Origin: Marinovum sp034669705 | Lineage (GTDB): Bacteria > Pseudomonadota > Alphaproteobacteria > Rhodobacterales > Rhodobacteraceae | Assembly: GCF_034669705.1 (NCBI RefSeq) | Contig: NZ_JAXMOR010000020.1 | Location: 25,304-89,303, forward strand | Length of the DNA stretch: 64,000 nucleotides | Direction: 5' to 3' | Part shown: in pieces, positions 55,589-63,825 of the stretch | How the letters are laid out: every line of letters begins with the position of its first letter | How positions within the stretch are numbered: position 1 is the stretch's first letter | Translations under genes and position numbers: made by a program | The notes under the pieces: generated by a model | The model's database searches: none | What the model saw: only the letters and a program-made list of their open reading frames with translations | What the model was told of the DNA's origin: nothing

Positions 55589-56300
55589 ACGGTATTGGCT
55601 GGTGGGCGCGAGCGAGGGGCTGGGCCGCGCCTTGGCGGACAAGCTCAGCCGGGCCGGCGCAGAGGTGATCCTTTCGGCGCGGTCGCAGGACCGGCTCGAG
55701 GCGCTCAAGGCCGAACTGCCGGGCCGGGCGCAGGTTATCACCTGCGACGTCACCGATGCCGAGGATGTGGCCCGCGCCGCGGCCGAGGCCGGCGAGATCG
55801 ACGGTCTGGTCTATCTGGCCGGGGTCTACTGGCCGCAGCCGGCGCAGGCCTGGAATGCCAAGGAGGTCACCGCCATGTGCGACGTGAACTTCACCGGCGC
55901 GGCGCGGGTGCTGGGGCAGGTGGTGCCCGGCATGGTGGCGCGGAACTCCGGCCATATCGTGATGACCGGCTCGCTCTCGGGCTATCGCGGTCTGCCGGGG
56001 GCCACCGGCTATGCCGCCTCCAAGGCCGGGGTGATGGCGATGGCCGAGGCGCTGCACGCCGATCTGCGCGGCTCCGGCGTCAAGGTGCAGTTGGTCAACC
56101 CGGGCTTTATCCGCACCCGGCTGACCGACAAGAACGATTTCAAGATGCCGGCGCTGATGGAGCCGGAAGAGGCGGCGCAGTCGATCTTTGAGCACATGAA
56201 TTCCGACGGCTTCAAGAAAAGCTTTCCGGCGCCCTTCGCCTGGCTCTTCCGGCTGGGCAACCTGCTGCCGGACGGGCTTTATTACCGGCTGTTCGCCTGA
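55569..56300 (+). CDS. short-chain dehydrogenase/reductase
   Basis: The 243-aa SDR has the cofactor motif VGASEGLGRALAD, a DVTDAED segment for the adenine pocket, and the catalytic S (MTGSLSGYRG), Y148 and K152 (YAASK). A C-terminal hydrophobic stretch (FAWLFRLGNLLPDGLYYRLF) suggests membrane association. GGAGGC precedes ATG 55569. Position behind the FAD and DUF1365 genes places it in the sigma-E-linked group; lipid substrate is a guess. Converges with mlaC. Confidence 0.87.
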   Translation: MTEFLGKRYWLVGASEGLGRALADKLSRAGAEVILSARSQDRLEALKAELPGRAQVITCDVTDAEDVARAAAEAGEIDGLVYLAGVYWPQPAQAWNAKEVTAMCDVNFTGAARVLGQVVPGMVARNSGHIVMTGSLSGYRGLPGATGYAASKAGVMAMAEALHADLRGSGVKVQLVNPGFIRTRLTDKNDFKMPALMEPEEAAQSIFEHMNSDGFKKSFPAPFAWLFRLGNLLPDGLYYRLFA

Positions 56301-56309
56301 GGAACGGGG

Positions 56310-56326
56310 GCGGGCGCGTGGCCCGC
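56310..56326. terminator. hairpin between SDR and mlaC
   Basis: GCGGGC-(5)-GCCCGC, 10 bp after the SDR stop and 13 bp from the end of the convergent mlaC gene. Possible bidirectional terminator, no T-run. Confidence 0.45.
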
Positions 56327-56338
56327 TCAGGGTAAGAC

Positions 56339-56932
56339 CTAACCCGAGCTGCGCAGGTCCTGGATCATCCCGTCGAGATTGCCGCCGCGGCGGTCGATCA
56401 TCGCGCCGATTTCGGTGCGTTCGGTCAGAAGCAGGTTCACGCCTTCGATCTTCATGTTGAAGAACAGGTCGCGGCCGGCATTGTCGGAGACCATGAAATC
56501 GACGGCAAAGGGCGCCTCGCCGGGCAGGTGCGCGGTGCAGCTGACCTCGTAGAAGCTCTTGACCTGGCGCACCTCGTCGACCTCGATCCGACCACCGGCA
56601 AAGTCGCGGAACCGGGTGCCGTACTTGCGGGCGATATAGCCGATAAAGGCCTCCTGAAAGGCGCGTTTCTGCGCCGCACTGGCGCGACGGCCATCGACGC
56701 CAAGCGCATAGGCGGCAATCGTCGGCACATCGGCATAGCGGCGAAAAATCCGCTCGAATTCCGCGTGCATCGCTCCCGGCGCAAGTCCGGAAGACAGCGC
56801 GCGGTTGATATCGGCAACCAGCTGGTCAACCAGAGACCGCGCCCGGCCGGTGGTCAGCGCCAGCGCCGGCAGGGCAAAGACCGAGGCCGTCACGCCTGCT
56901 GCGGCACGGGTCAGGAAGTGTCTTCGAAACAT
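56339..56932 (-). CDS. mlaC: phospholipid-binding ABC transport protein MlaC
   Basis: The 197-aa periplasmic protein has an N-terminal Tat-like or Sec signal (MFRRHFLTRAAAGVTASVFA) and the MlaC/Ttg2D pattern (RRYADVPTIAAYALG, FIGYIARKYGTRF, GVNLLLTERTEIGAMIDRRGGNLDGMI over residues ~165-195). It shuttles phospholipids between the outer membrane MlaA complex and the inner membrane MlaFEDB. ATG 56932 has TCTCC (GGAGA on its strand) 8 nt upstream and begins 1 nt after the mlaA stop. Confidence 0.9.
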   Translation of the reverse strand: MFRRHFLTRAAAGVTASVFALPALALTTGRARSLVDQLVADINRALSSGLAPGAMHAEFERIFRRYADVPTIAAYALGVDGRRASAAQKRAFQEAFIGYIARKYGTRFRDFAGGRIEVDEVRQVKSFYEVSCTAHLPGEAPFAVDFMVSDNAGRDLFFNMKIEGVNLLLTERTEIGAMIDRRGGNLDGMIQDLRSSG

Positions 56933-56933
56933 G

Positions 56934-57737
56934 TCACTGTTCTCCGTATAGCTCTTCATATGGGTCCGTCATGGCCCCAGACAACTCTGAGTAGGGATCG
57001 ATTTCGCCGTCTGCCGTGGAGGATATGGCCCTGTCAGAGACACCGACATCGAACCGGCGGTTTTGCAGGTAGAGCAAGCGGGATTGGGCGTAACTGTCTG
57101 CGCTGTCATAGAAAAGGCTGTCGACAGAGGCTGCGTAGCGGCCCCGTTTTCCAACCTTGGCCGCGACCTTCGGCAGCTTGAGATAAAGGCTCTCTGGCCG
57201 CGCGATCGTATTTAGGGGATCGATCAGCAGATCAACCACCCGGCCCACCGCATCGCGTTCGGTCGCGGGGCCGAGGATCGGCAGCTCGAGATAAGCCCCC
57301 TCTGGCACGCCCCAGACCGCCAGGGTCTGACCGAAGTCGGCCTCGTCTTCGTAGATGCCGAACTCGGCCGCCACATCAAAGACGCCGGCAAAGCCCAGGG
57401 TGCTGTTCAGCCCGAACCGCACGCCGTTGTGCAGCGCGCCGCCGAGATCGAGTTGCAGCAGCTGGTTGAGCACCGCGCCCGGCACCGCGAGGTTGTCGGC
57501 GAAATGCACCACCATCTCCTGCACCGGTTGCGGCACCGTATCGGCATAGGCCAGCGCCACCGGGCGAATGACCCGGCGGTCGACGGCCTTGCTGCGCGCG
57601 TGGGTGGCGCGGTTGCGCGTCTCGTAGGGGTCGAAAATGCCGTCGGCGGGCGCTGCGCCGGGGGCGGGCAGGGTGCAGGCTGCGGAGAGCCCAAGCGCAA
57701 GCCCGGCAAGCATCGGGCGGATCACGGGGAAAAACAT
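56934..57737 (-). CDS. mlaA: outer-membrane lipoprotein MlaA (VacJ)
   Basis: The 267-aa lipoprotein has a signal peptide with lipobox SAAC (GLALGLSAACTLP) and the VacJ core DPYETRNRATHARSKAVDRR, FADNLAVPGAVLNQLLQLDLGGAL (residues ~80-103), NSTLGFAGVFDVAAEFG and DFGQTLAVWGVPEGAYLELP with ILGP. MlaA extracts misplaced phospholipids from the outer leaflet. ATG 57737 is chosen, since the frame begins with a TTG at 57758 that would precede the signal. It forms an operon with mlaC; mlaFED are not in the window. Confidence 0.92.
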   Translation of the reverse strand: MFFPVIRPMLAGLALGLSAACTLPAPGAAPADGIFDPYETRNRATHARSKAVDRRVIRPVALAYADTVPQPVQEMVVHFADNLAVPGAVLNQLLQLDLGGALHNGVRFGLNSTLGFAGVFDVAAEFGIYEDEADFGQTLAVWGVPEGAYLELPILGPATERDAVGRVVDLLIDPLNTIARPESLYLKLPKVAAKVGKRGRYAASVDSLFYDSADSYAQSRLLYLQNRRFDVGVSDRAISSTADGEIDPYSELSGAMTDPYEELYGEQ

Positions 57738-57938
57738 ACCGACCACAGGCACTCTCAATCGCTTCGCAATACTTCGGATGTAGTCTATTCAAGCCTTGGG
57801 CTCACGGCCTGAAACCGCCCCACGCACCATTGTGGCCAAACGGCGACACTGGTGTAATCTGACCTATCGCGGCTTGCCGGGCAAGCCGGGTCGCCGGCAT
57901 CCTGCCTGCGGCCGGAACACAAGAGCGAGACCCAGCGC

Positions 57939-59663
57939 ATGCAACCACGCGACGCCGGACTGAGCGAACTGCGCAAGGTGCGCCGCGAGAGCCGCGGGCT
58001 TTACTGGTCGGTGGGGCTGTTTTCCTTCTTTGCCAACCTGTTGATGCTGACCGGGCCGCTCTACATGCTGCAGGTCTACGACCGGGTGCTGTCGAGCCGG
58101 TCTGAGGCGACGCTGGTGGCGCTGTCGGGGCTGGTGATCTTTCTCTACACGATGATGGGCCTTCTGGATTTCGTGCGCGGCCGGATCATGGCGCGTGTCG
58201 GCGCGCGGTTCCAGTCGCGGCTCGACGACCGGGTGTTCAACGCCAGCCTGCGGCGCGCCGCCGCCCGCACCGACGAGGCCTCGGCCACCGGGCTGCGCGA
58301 TCTCGAATCGGTGCAGCGGTTTCTGACCTCGCCGGTGCTGATGGCGCTGTTCGACCTGCCCTGGACGCCGTTCTTTCTTGCCGGGATCGCGATCTTTCAC
58401 CCCTTGCTGGGGCTGATGGCGCTGACCGGCGGGGCGGTGCTGGTGGTGATCGCGCTGATCTCGCAACAAATGCAGAAGGCGCCGGTGCAGGCCCATGGCC
58501 GTGCGGCTCACCGCTCCGAGGCGGTGGCCAGCCGGATGCGCGACGAGGCCGAGATGGTGCAGGCCATGGGCATGCACAAGGCGGCGCTGGCACGCTGGAA
58601 AGGCGCGCGGCAGATGGCGCTCGAGGGGCAGATCCGCAGCTCCGACGTCTCCGGCGGCTTTACCTCGCTGACCCGCGCGCTGCGGTTGCTGCTGCAGTCG
58701 GCGATGCTGGGTCTGGGCGCCTGGCTGGTGCTGCGCGGCGAGCTCTCGGCCGGGGCGATGATCGCCGGCTCGATCCTGCTGGGCCGGGCGCTGGCGCCGA
58801 TCGAGGTGCTGATCGGTCAATGGGGCGTGGCCCAGCGGGCCCGGCAGGGCTGGCAGGCGCTGGCGCTGCTGCTGGGCGCCACCCCGCCGGACCAGCCGCG
58901 GATGGAGCTGCCGCGGCCCAAGGCCCGGCTCGAGGTTCAGCAGCTCACCATCATCCCGCCGGCCGAGCGGCAGGCGGCGCTGCGCATGATCTCCTTTGAC
59001 ATCAAGCCGGGGCAGGCCATGGGGGTGATCGGGCCCTCTGGCGCCGGAAAGTCGACGCTGGCCCGTGCGCTGACCGGTCTCTGGGCGCCGGCTTCGGGGC
59101 GGATCCGGCTGGATGGCGCGACGCTCGATCAATACCCGCCGGAAAAGCTCGGGCTCTACATCGGCTACCTGCCGCAGAAGGTTGAGCTGTTCGACGGCAC
59201 CATCGCCGAGAATATCGCCCGGCTCGAGCCGGAACCGGATGCCGAACAGGTGGTGGCGGCGGCGCAGATGGCGGCGGCGCATGAGCTGATCCTGAAACTG
59301 CCGAACGGTTATGACACAAGGATCGACGCCCACGGCGGCCGGCTGTCGGGCGGGCAGATGCAGCGTATCGGGCTGGCCCGCGCGCTCTATCGCGACCCCG
59401 AGATCTTGGTGCTCGACGAGCCCAATTCCAACCTCGACAATCAGGGCAGCGCCGCCGTCAACGCCGCGATCCGCACGGTCAAGGCGCGCGGCGGGGCGGT
59501 GCTGATCATGGCGCACCGGCCGGCGGCGATCCAGGAATGCGATCTGCTTCTGGTGCTCGACAGCGGTACCCGGGTGGCCTTCGGCCCGCGTGACGAGGTG
59601 CTGAAGAAGACCGTGCAGAACGCCGCGCAGATCCGTCAGGCCGGACCGGGAGGGGTGAAATGA
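57939..59663 (+). CDS. type I secretion ABC permease/ATPase
   Basis: The 574-aa half-transporter has five to six membrane helices over the first 300 residues and a C-terminal ATPase domain with Walker A GPSGAGKSTLARALTG, signature LSGGQMQRIGLARAL and Walker B ILVLDEPNSNLD. It belongs to the PrtD-like family that exports RTX-type proteins directly to the medium. No peptidase domain is present. The stop overlaps the adaptor gene (ATGA). Confidence 0.92.
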   Translation: MQPRDAGLSELRKVRRESRGLYWSVGLFSFFANLLMLTGPLYMLQVYDRVLSSRSEATLVALSGLVIFLYTMMGLLDFVRGRIMARVGARFQSRLDDRVFNASLRRAAARTDEASATGLRDLESVQRFLTSPVLMALFDLPWTPFFLAGIAIFHPLLGLMALTGGAVLVVIALISQQMQKAPVQAHGRAAHRSEAVASRMRDEAEMVQAMGMHKAALARWKGARQMALEGQIRSSDVSGGFTSLTRALRLLLQSAMLGLGAWLVLRGELSAGAMIAGSILLGRALAPIEVLIGQWGVAQRARQGWQALALLLGATPPDQPRMELPRPKARLEVQQLTIIPPAERQAALRMISFDIKPGQAMGVIGPSGAGKSTLARALTGLWAPASGRIRLDGATLDQYPPEKLGLYIGYLPQKVELFDGTIAENIARLEPEPDAEQVVAAAQMAAAHELILKLPNGYDTRIDAHGGRLSGGQMQRIGLARALYRDPEILVLDEPNSNLDNQGSAAVNAAIRTVKARGGAVLIMAHRPAAIQECDLLLVLDSGTRVAFGPRDEVLKKTVQNAAQIRQAGPGGVK

Positions 59664-60961
59664 GCGTTCAGGAATTCTCCGTCCGTACGCCGCTGTTTCT
59701 CGGCGTGCTGGCCCTTGCGGTACTGGTCGGCGGGTTTGGCAGTTGGTCGGTGATGAGCCGGATTTCCGGTGCGGTCATCGCCTCGGGCCAGGTCGAGGTG
59801 CATCAGAACCGGCAGGCGATCCAGCACCCCGACGGCGGCACCGTCTCAGAGCTGCTGGTCGGCGAGGGCGATATCGTCGGCGCCGACGAGGTGTTGCTGC
59901 GCCTCGATCCGGCCTTGGTACGCGGCAGGCTGACCATCGCCCGCGACCAGCTGCACGAGGTCATGGCGCGGCGCGGCCGGCTCGAGGCCGAGCGCGACGG
60001 CGCCGAGGAGCCCGACTACGATCCGCTGCTGCTCGACGTGGCCGAGGAGATGCCCTCGGTGGCCGAGATGATCGCCGGGCAGACCCGGCTGTTCCGGGCC
60101 CGCGCGGAATCGACCGCCGGAGAGATCGACCGGCTGCACGCCCAGTCGCGCCAGATTGCGGTGCAGATCGAGGGCATCGAGGCGCAGCAAGAGGCGCTCG
60201 ATGAACGCCGCGCGCTGATCGACGAGGAGCTCGAGAACCAGCAGATCCTGCTCGACAAGAAGCTGGCGCAGGCCTCGCGGGTGCTGGCGGTTCAGCGCCA
60301 GCGCGCCGAGCTGCAGGGGCTGGCGGGCGAGCTGACGGCGCAGAAGGCGCAGGCGCTGACCCGGATCGCCGAGATCGACATCACCATCCTGTCGATCGGC
60401 TCGCGGCTGCGCGAAGAGGCGATCACTCAGTTGCGCGACCTGCGGGTGCGCGAATGGGAACTGGCCGAGGAGGCCACCGTCCTCAGCGACCAGCTGGGCC
60501 GGATGGAAATCCGCGCGCCGGTGGCGGGCGCGGTCTATGACCTCGCGGTGTTTGGCAAGGGCGCGGTGATCCGCCCGGCGGAGCCGCTGATGTTTCTGGT
60601 GCCGCGTGACCGTCCGGCGGTGATTGCCGCTCGCGTCGCCCCGATCAACATCGACGAGGTGCGCGTTGGCCAGGAGGTGCTGCTGCGGCTGACCTCGCTG
60701 AGCCAGCGCGAGACACCCGAAATCTTCGGCGAGGTGGTCAAGATCTCGGGTGATGCCTTTGTCGACGAGGTCACCCGGCAGCCCTATTACCGCGCCGAGA
60801 TCGTGCTGCGCCCCGGCGAAATCGCCAAGCTGCCCGAGGGCACGGCGCTGATCCCGGGCATGCCGGTCGAGGCCTTCCTGCGCACCGAGGCGCGGTCGCC
60901 GCTGGCCTATCTGCTCAAGCCGCTGGCCGATTACCTGGCCCGGGCGATGCGCGAAAGCTGA
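59660..60961 (+). CDS. type I secretion periplasmic adaptor (HlyD/PrtE family)
   Basis: The 433-aa membrane fusion protein has one N-terminal transmembrane helix (TPLFLGVLALAVLVGGFGSW), a lipoyl-like half (VIASGQVEVHQNRQAIQHPD), a long alpha-hairpin coiled coil (about residues 85-270) and a closing beta domain with RAPVAGAVYDLAVFGKGAVI. It bridges the ABC exporter to a TolC-like channel. Neither TolC nor an RTX/GG-repeat substrate gene is within the window. Confidence 0.92.
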   Translation: MSVQEFSVRTPLFLGVLALAVLVGGFGSWSVMSRISGAVIASGQVEVHQNRQAIQHPDGGTVSELLVGEGDIVGADEVLLRLDPALVRGRLTIARDQLHEVMARRGRLEAERDGAEEPDYDPLLLDVAEEMPSVAEMIAGQTRLFRARAESTAGEIDRLHAQSRQIAVQIEGIEAQQEALDERRALIDEELENQQILLDKKLAQASRVLAVQRQRAELQGLAGELTAQKAQALTRIAEIDITILSIGSRLREEAITQLRDLRVREWELAEEATVLSDQLGRMEIRAPVAGAVYDLAVFGKGAVIRPAEPLMFLVPRDRPAVIAARVAPINIDEVRVGQEVLLRLTSLSQRETPEIFGEVVKISGDAFVDEVTRQPYYRAEIVLRPGEIAKLPEGTALIPGMPVEAFLRTEARSPLAYLLKPLADYLARAMRES

Positions 60962-61030
60962 GCCGTCAATGCCCCCTTGCCCCTGCCGCCCCCGCGCCGT
61001 AGCGTCCGGGCAAATCTCAGGAGGTGCCAG

Positions 61031-61495
61031 ATGGACAACCCGATCGAAGCCCGCATTGCAGAGCTGGGCCTGACCCTGCCGGACGCCCCCGCGCCGGCCG
61101 CCAATTACGTGCCCTTCGTGCGCTCGGGCGACACGCTCTATGTCTCGGGTCAGGTCTCGTCCGGCCCCGACGGACTGATCCTCGGCAAGCTGGGCGATGA
61201 CCTCGACGTGGCGGCGGGTGCGGCGGCGGCGCGGGCCTGCGCGCTCAGCCTGCTGGCACAGGTGCGCGCCGCCTGCGAGGGTGACCTCGGCCGGCTCAAG
61301 CGGGTGGTCAAGCTCACCGGGTTCGTCAATTCGACGCCGGATTTCACCGACCAGCCCAAGGTGATCAACGGCGCCTCCGACGTGCTGGTCGAGCTTTTGG
61401 GCGAGACAGGGCATCATGCGCGTTCGGCGGTCTCGGCGGCGGCGCTGCCGCTGGGCGTGGCGGTCGAGATCGAAGGCATCTTCGAGATCGCATGA
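61031..61495 (+). CDS. RidA family protein (YjgF/YER057c)
   Basis: The 154-aa protein fits the longer RidA subgroup (PAANYVPFVRSGDTLYVSGQ, VKLTGFVNSTPDFTDQPKV and GHHARSAVSAAALPLGVAVE). RidA enzymes deaminate reactive enamine/imine intermediates, but the canonical catalytic Arg (R105) corresponds here to the R in HHARSAVS, so activity is plausible. CAGGAGGTG precedes the ATG. Its stop overlaps the GDPD start (ATGA). Confidence 0.88.
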   Translation: MDNPIEARIAELGLTLPDAPAPAANYVPFVRSGDTLYVSGQVSSGPDGLILGKLGDDLDVAAGAAAARACALSLLAQVRAACEGDLGRLKRVVKLTGFVNSTPDFTDQPKVINGASDVLVELLGETGHHARSAVSAAALPLGVAVEIEGIFEIA

Positions 61496-62244
61496 CCCTG
61501 CCTGCCGCTTTTCTGGCCCGCCCGATCAGCCACCGCGCGCTGCACGACCGGGCACAGGGCCGCCCCGAGAACTCGCGTGCGGCGATCCGCGCCGCGATCG
61601 CGCAGGACTATGGTATCGAGATCGATCTGCAGCCCTCCGCCGACGGCGTGGCGATGGTGTTTCACGACGATACGCTCGACCGGCTGACTGGCCGGCAGGG
61701 CAGGGTCAGCGACTTCACGGCCGAGGCACTGGGCGGCATTGCGCTGTCGGGCGGCGATGAGGGCATTCCGACGCTGACCGAGGTGCTTGAGATCGTCGCC
61801 GGCCGGGTGCCGCTGCTGATCGAGATCAAGGACCAGGATGGCGCGATGGGGCCCGACGTCGGGGTGTTGGAGCAGGCTACGGCCACGGCGCTGCAAGGCT
61901 ATGACGGGCCGGTGGCGCTGATGTCCTTCAATCCGCACGCCGTGGCCGAGATGGCGCGGCTTGCGCCGGATCTGCCGCGGGGTCTCACCACCTGCGGCTA
62001 TGATGCCGACGACTGGCCCGAGCTCAGCGCGGAGACCCGCGCCGATCTGCGCGCGATCGCGGATTTCGACCGGGTCGGTGCCAGTTTCATCAGCCACCAG
62101 ATCACCGACCTCGGCGCGGCCCCGGTGGCGGAGCTCAGGGCGCGCGGCGTGCCGGTGCTCTGCTGGACCGTGCGCACGCCCGCAGAGGAGGCAGAGGCGC
62201 GCAAGCTGGCCGGCAATATCACCTTCGAGCAGTATTTGGCTTGA
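61492..62244 (+). CDS. glycerophosphodiester phosphodiesterase
   Basis: The 250-aa TIM-barrel enzyme has PISHRALHDRAQGRPENSRAA (residues ~10-30; HR and the PENS/T motif), YGIEIDLQPSADGVAMVFHDD with TLDRLT (metal and catalytic residues), EIKDQD near 112 and a C-terminal CWTVRTP. It splits glycerophosphodiesters to glycerol-3-phosphate and an alcohol. No signal peptide, so it works in the cytoplasm. Coupled by ATGA to the RidA gene. Confidence 0.9.
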   Translation: MTLPAAFLARPISHRALHDRAQGRPENSRAAIRAAIAQDYGIEIDLQPSADGVAMVFHDDTLDRLTGRQGRVSDFTAEALGGIALSGGDEGIPTLTEVLEIVAGRVPLLIEIKDQDGAMGPDVGVLEQATATALQGYDGPVALMSFNPHAVAEMARLAPDLPRGLTTCGYDADDWPELSAETRADLRAIADFDRVGASFISHQITDLGAAPVAELRARGVPVLCWTVRTPAEEAEARKLAGNITFEQYLA

Positions 62245-62291
62245 ATGCCGGCCGCGCGGCGCCAAGTCTCTGAGAGACCAGGGCAGATGTG

Positions 62292-63479
62292 ATGCGCGAA
62301 ACCCAGATCGAGATACAGACCCACGACCGGATCGAGGAGATCGGCGCCGCCCTCTGGGATGCCTGCGCCTGTCCCGAGGTGACCGACGGCGGTCGTCCGT
62401 TCGATCCGTTCACCACCTACCGGTTTCTCGAGGCGCTGGAGGCCAGCGGCTCGGTCGGGCGCGGCAGCGGCTGGCAGCCGACCTATCTGACCGCGCGGCT
62501 GGATGGCGAGGTGATCGCCTGCGCACCGCTTTATGCCAAGAGCCACAGCCAGGGCGAGTATATCTTCGATCACAACTGGGCGCATGCCTATGAGAACGCC
62601 GGCGGCGACTATTACCCCAAGCTGCAGATCGCGGTGCCGTTCACGCCGGCCACCGGCCGGCGCTTTCTCACCCGGCCGGGGTTCGAGGAGATCGGCGCCT
62701 CGGCGCTGGTGCAGGGGGCGATCAAGCTGGCCGCCAACAATGGGCTGTCGTCGCTGCATGTGACCTTTTGCACCGAGGATGAGGCCGAGGCTGGCGTCGC
62801 GATGGGCCTTTTGCGCCGGCAGACCCAGCAATTTCACTGGGAAAACCACAGCTATGCCGATTTCGACGGCTTCCTCGCTGCGCTGTCGTCGCGCAAGCGC
62901 AAGACCATCCGCAAGGAGCGGGCGCGGGCGCAGGGATTTGGCGGCACGATCCGCACGCTGACCGGCGACGCGATCGAGCCTGAGCACTGGGATGCCTTCT
63001 GGCGGTTCTACCAGGACACCGGGGCACGCAAATGGGGTACGCCCTACCTGACGCGGGCGTTCTTCGACATCGCGCAGGAGGCGCTGCGCGACGATATCGC
63101 GCTGGTGCTGGCCGAGCGTGACGGGCGCTGGGTGGCAGGCGCGCTGAATTTCATCGGCCGCGAGGTGCTTTACGGCCGCTACTGGGGCTACATCGAAGAT
63201 CATCCCTGCCTGCATTTCGAGGCGTGCTATTATCAGGCGATCGATTTCGCCATTGCCCACGGCCTCACGCGGGTCGAGGCCGGGGCGCAGGGCGAGCACA
63301 AGCTGGCGCGCGGTTACCTGCCGGTGCCCTGCCATTCGCTGCATTGGGTGGCCGACAAGGGGTTTTCCGAGGCGATTTCGCGCTATCTCGAGGCGGAGCG
63401 CCGGGCGATTGACGAGGATATCGAGATCCTGACAAGTTACGGCCCGTTCCGGCGCAGCCAACAGGAGGAACAGCAATGA
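62292..63479 (+). CDS. GNAT/DUF482 family protein (peptidogalycan-type)
   Basis: The 395-aa protein shows the DUF482 pattern: PFDPFTTYRFLEALEASGSVG and GWQPTYLTA near the N-terminus, YIFDHNWAHAYENAGGDYYPKLQ near 95, RKRKTIRKERARAQ near 205 and GAQGEHKLARGYLPVPCHSLH near 340. The fold is two GNAT/Fem-like halves; members are annotated as peptidogalycan-related but no reaction is proven. ATG 62292 chosen over GTG 62289. Its stop overlaps the PhhB-like gene (ATGA). Confidence 0.87.
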   Translation: MRETQIEIQTHDRIEEIGAALWDACACPEVTDGGRPFDPFTTYRFLEALEASGSVGRGSGWQPTYLTARLDGEVIACAPLYAKSHSQGEYIFDHNWAHAYENAGGDYYPKLQIAVPFTPATGRRFLTRPGFEEIGASALVQGAIKLAANNGLSSLHVTFCTEDEAEAGVAMGLLRRQTQQFHWENHSYADFDGFLAALSSRKRKTIRKERARAQGFGGTIRTLTGDAIEPEHWDAFWRFYQDTGARKWGTPYLTRAFFDIAQEALRDDIALVLAERDGRWVAGALNFIGREVLYGRYWGYIEDHPCLHFEACYYQAIDFAIAHGLTRVEAGAQGEHKLARGYLPVPCHSLHWVADKGFSEAISRYLEAERRAIDEDIEILTSYGPFRRSQQEEQQ

Positions 63480-63772
63480 GCGAGAAACTGTCGGATACCG
63501 GGCGAAAGACCATGCTCGCGCCACTGCTGGACAGGGGCTGGACGGTCGACGACACGCGTGACGCGATCTGCAAGACCTATCAGTTCGAGGATTTCATCGA
63601 CGCCTTCGGTTGGATGACGCGGGTGGCGATCTATGCCGAGAAATGGAACCACCACCCGGAGTGGTCGAATGTCTACAAGACAGTCGAGGTGGTGCTGACC
63701 ACGCATGACGTCGGCGGGCTCAGCTCGCATGACGTCAAGCTGGCGCGCAAGATGGACCAGCTGGCGGAGTAG
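63476..63772 (+). CDS. phhB: pterin-4a-carbinolamine dehydratase
   Basis: The 98-aa protein has the DCoH/PCD pattern: a central DFIDAFGWMTRVAIYAEKWNHH (residues ~40-61) with HHPEWSNVYKTVEV, which includes the catalytic histidines, and DVGGLSSHDVKLARKMD at the end. It dehydrates 4a-hydroxytetrahydropterin, recycling the pterin cofactor of aromatic hydroxylases; phenylalanine hydroxylase is not in this window. Coupled by ATGA to the GNAT gene. Confidence 0.92.
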   Translation: MSEKLSDTGRKTMLAPLLDRGWTVDDTRDAICKTYQFEDFIDAFGWMTRVAIYAEKWNHHPEWSNVYKTVEVVLTTHDVGGLSSHDVKLARKMDQLAE

Positions 63773-63806
63773 GGCGCGGAGTGCTGCAGTCCTGTGAAGG
63801 GGCGCA

Positions 63807-63825
63807 GTCCGGACGTGGTCCGGGG
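63807..63825. repeat. CCGGA-N5-TCCGG palindromic repeat
   Basis: GTCCGGA-(5)-TCCGGGG followed by the CCTCG tail also seen at 34604. It lies 34 bp after the phhB stop. The remaining 63826-64000 contains no supported gene before the window ends. Confidence 0.7.
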
